In this document: positions 5,792-6,212 of the stretch, piece after piece | How positions within the stretch are numbered: position 1 is the stretch's first letter | Layout: every line of letters begins with the position of its first letter | Origin: Candidatus Halomonas stercoripullorum | GTDB lineage: Bacteria; Pseudomonadota; Gammaproteobacteria; Pseudomonadales; Halomonadaceae | Length of the DNA stretch: 6,212 bases | Direction of reading: 5' to 3' | NCBI GenBank assembly: GCA_019114645.1 | Contig: DXFC01000169.1 | Location: 1 to 6,212 of the forward strand | Notes under the pieces: model-generated | What the model was told of the DNA's origin: nothing | The model's input: only the letters and a program-made list of their open reading frames with translations | Database searches by the model: none | Translations under genes and position numbers: made by a program

Positions 5792-6212
5792 ATGAATCAC
5801 AGCATCTTCGAGCAGGGTCTGCCCAAGACCCAGGCCAACTTCGTGCCGCTTTCCCCCCTAACCTTCATTGAGCGCAGCGCCGCCATCTACCCCGACTACC
5901 CCGCGGTGGTCTATGGGGATACTCGCCATACCTGGAGCGAGACCTGGAGCCGCTGCCGGCGGCTCGCTTCGGCGCTGGAGCAGCGCGGCATCAAGCCCGG
6001 CGAGACAGTGGCCGCCATGCTGCCCAACGTGCCGGCCATGTTCGAGGCCCACTTTGGCGTACCGCTGGCGGGTTGCGTGCTGAATACCCTCAATATCCGC
6101 CTGGATGTCGACGTCATCACCTATATGCTGGAGCATGGCGAGGCGCGGGCGATCCTGGTCGACCCTGAGTTCAGCAGTGTGGTCGAAGAGGCGGTTTCGC
6201 GGCTGGCGATCA
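5792..6212 (+). CDS. AMP-forming acyl-CoA synthetase (ANL superfamily), N-terminal part, cut by right edge
   Basis: This is the first 140 residues of an acyl-CoA ligase, which converts a carboxylic acid, ATP and CoA into acyl-CoA through an acyl-adenylate. Full-length relatives are about 540 residues, so roughly three quarters lie outside the window, including the P-loop TSGTTG-type motif and the rest of the adenylation site. What is visible is typical of the N-terminal subdomain: NFVPLSPLTFIERSA (16-30), YPDYPAVVYGD (33-43), TWSETWSRCRRLASAL (47-62), VAAMLPNVPAMFEAHFGVPLAG (73-94) and LNTLNIRLD (98-106). The ATG at 5792 has GGAG (5781-5784) 7 bases upstream. It starts 54 bases after the dehydrogenase with no terminator or clear promoter between them, so the two are probably one operon. 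The N-terminus resembles medium-chain and DmdB-like ligases; the substrate cannot be fixed from this part. Confidence 0.88.
   Translation, partial: MNHSIFEQGLPKTQANFVPLSPLTFIERSAAIYPDYPAVVYGDTRHTWSETWSRCRRLASALEQRGIKPGETVAAMLPNVPAMFEAHFGVPLAGCVLNTLNIRLDVDVITYMLEHGEARAILVDPEFSSVVEEAVSRLAI

Overview
The window looks like chromosomal DNA of a GC-rich Gram-negative gammaproteobacterium. A lipid A-type acyltransferase implies an outer membrane. The protein sequences, including the zinc-ribbon methyltransferase, the YcaD-like MFS carrier and the long acyl-CoA dehydrogenase beside an acyl-CoA ligase, resemble Halomonas, Pseudomonas and related genera. That placement is inference from remembered family resemblance, not a search. 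I see no tRNA, rRNA, CRISPR array, insertion sequence or phage gene.

Left part, minus strand (1-1675). Reading leftwards there are three genes: a GLOD5-like VOC/glyoxalase-fold protein, a small Tic20/DUF4870-type membrane protein, and a lipid A lauroyl-type acyltransferase cut by the left edge. The last two are separated by 4 bases and are probably translated together. They have a good sigma70-type promoter whose -35 box overlaps the stop codon of the VOC gene.

Middle part, plus strand (1676-3854). A short divergent intergenic region leads into a SAM-dependent methyltransferase with an N-terminal zinc ribbon. It is followed by a 12-helix MFS transporter of the YcaD type with a long acidic, proline-rich C-terminal tail. 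A hairpin and two T-runs lie between them.

Right part, plus strand (3855-6212). An acyl-CoA dehydrogenase of the roughly 600-residue class (N-terminal AcylCoA_DH_N segment, core, extra C-terminal domain) is followed 54 bases later by an AMP-forming acyl-CoA ligase that runs off the right edge. Together they would activate a carboxylic acid to its CoA thioester and desaturate it at the alpha-beta position, as in beta-oxidation or a DmdB/DmdC-like pathway. The main oddity of the window is here: the dehydrogenase is broken by one in-frame TAA at codon 50, where the family normally has Glu, while the reading frame on both sides is intact and keeps every active-site motif. This is a fresh nonsense mutation, a case of reinitiation at the adjoining GTG, or a sequencing error.

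I found no convincing evidence for a wholly new system. The items most worth a second look are the interrupted dehydrogenase, the inverted repeat in its upstream region, and the uncharacterised zinc-ribbon methyltransferase.
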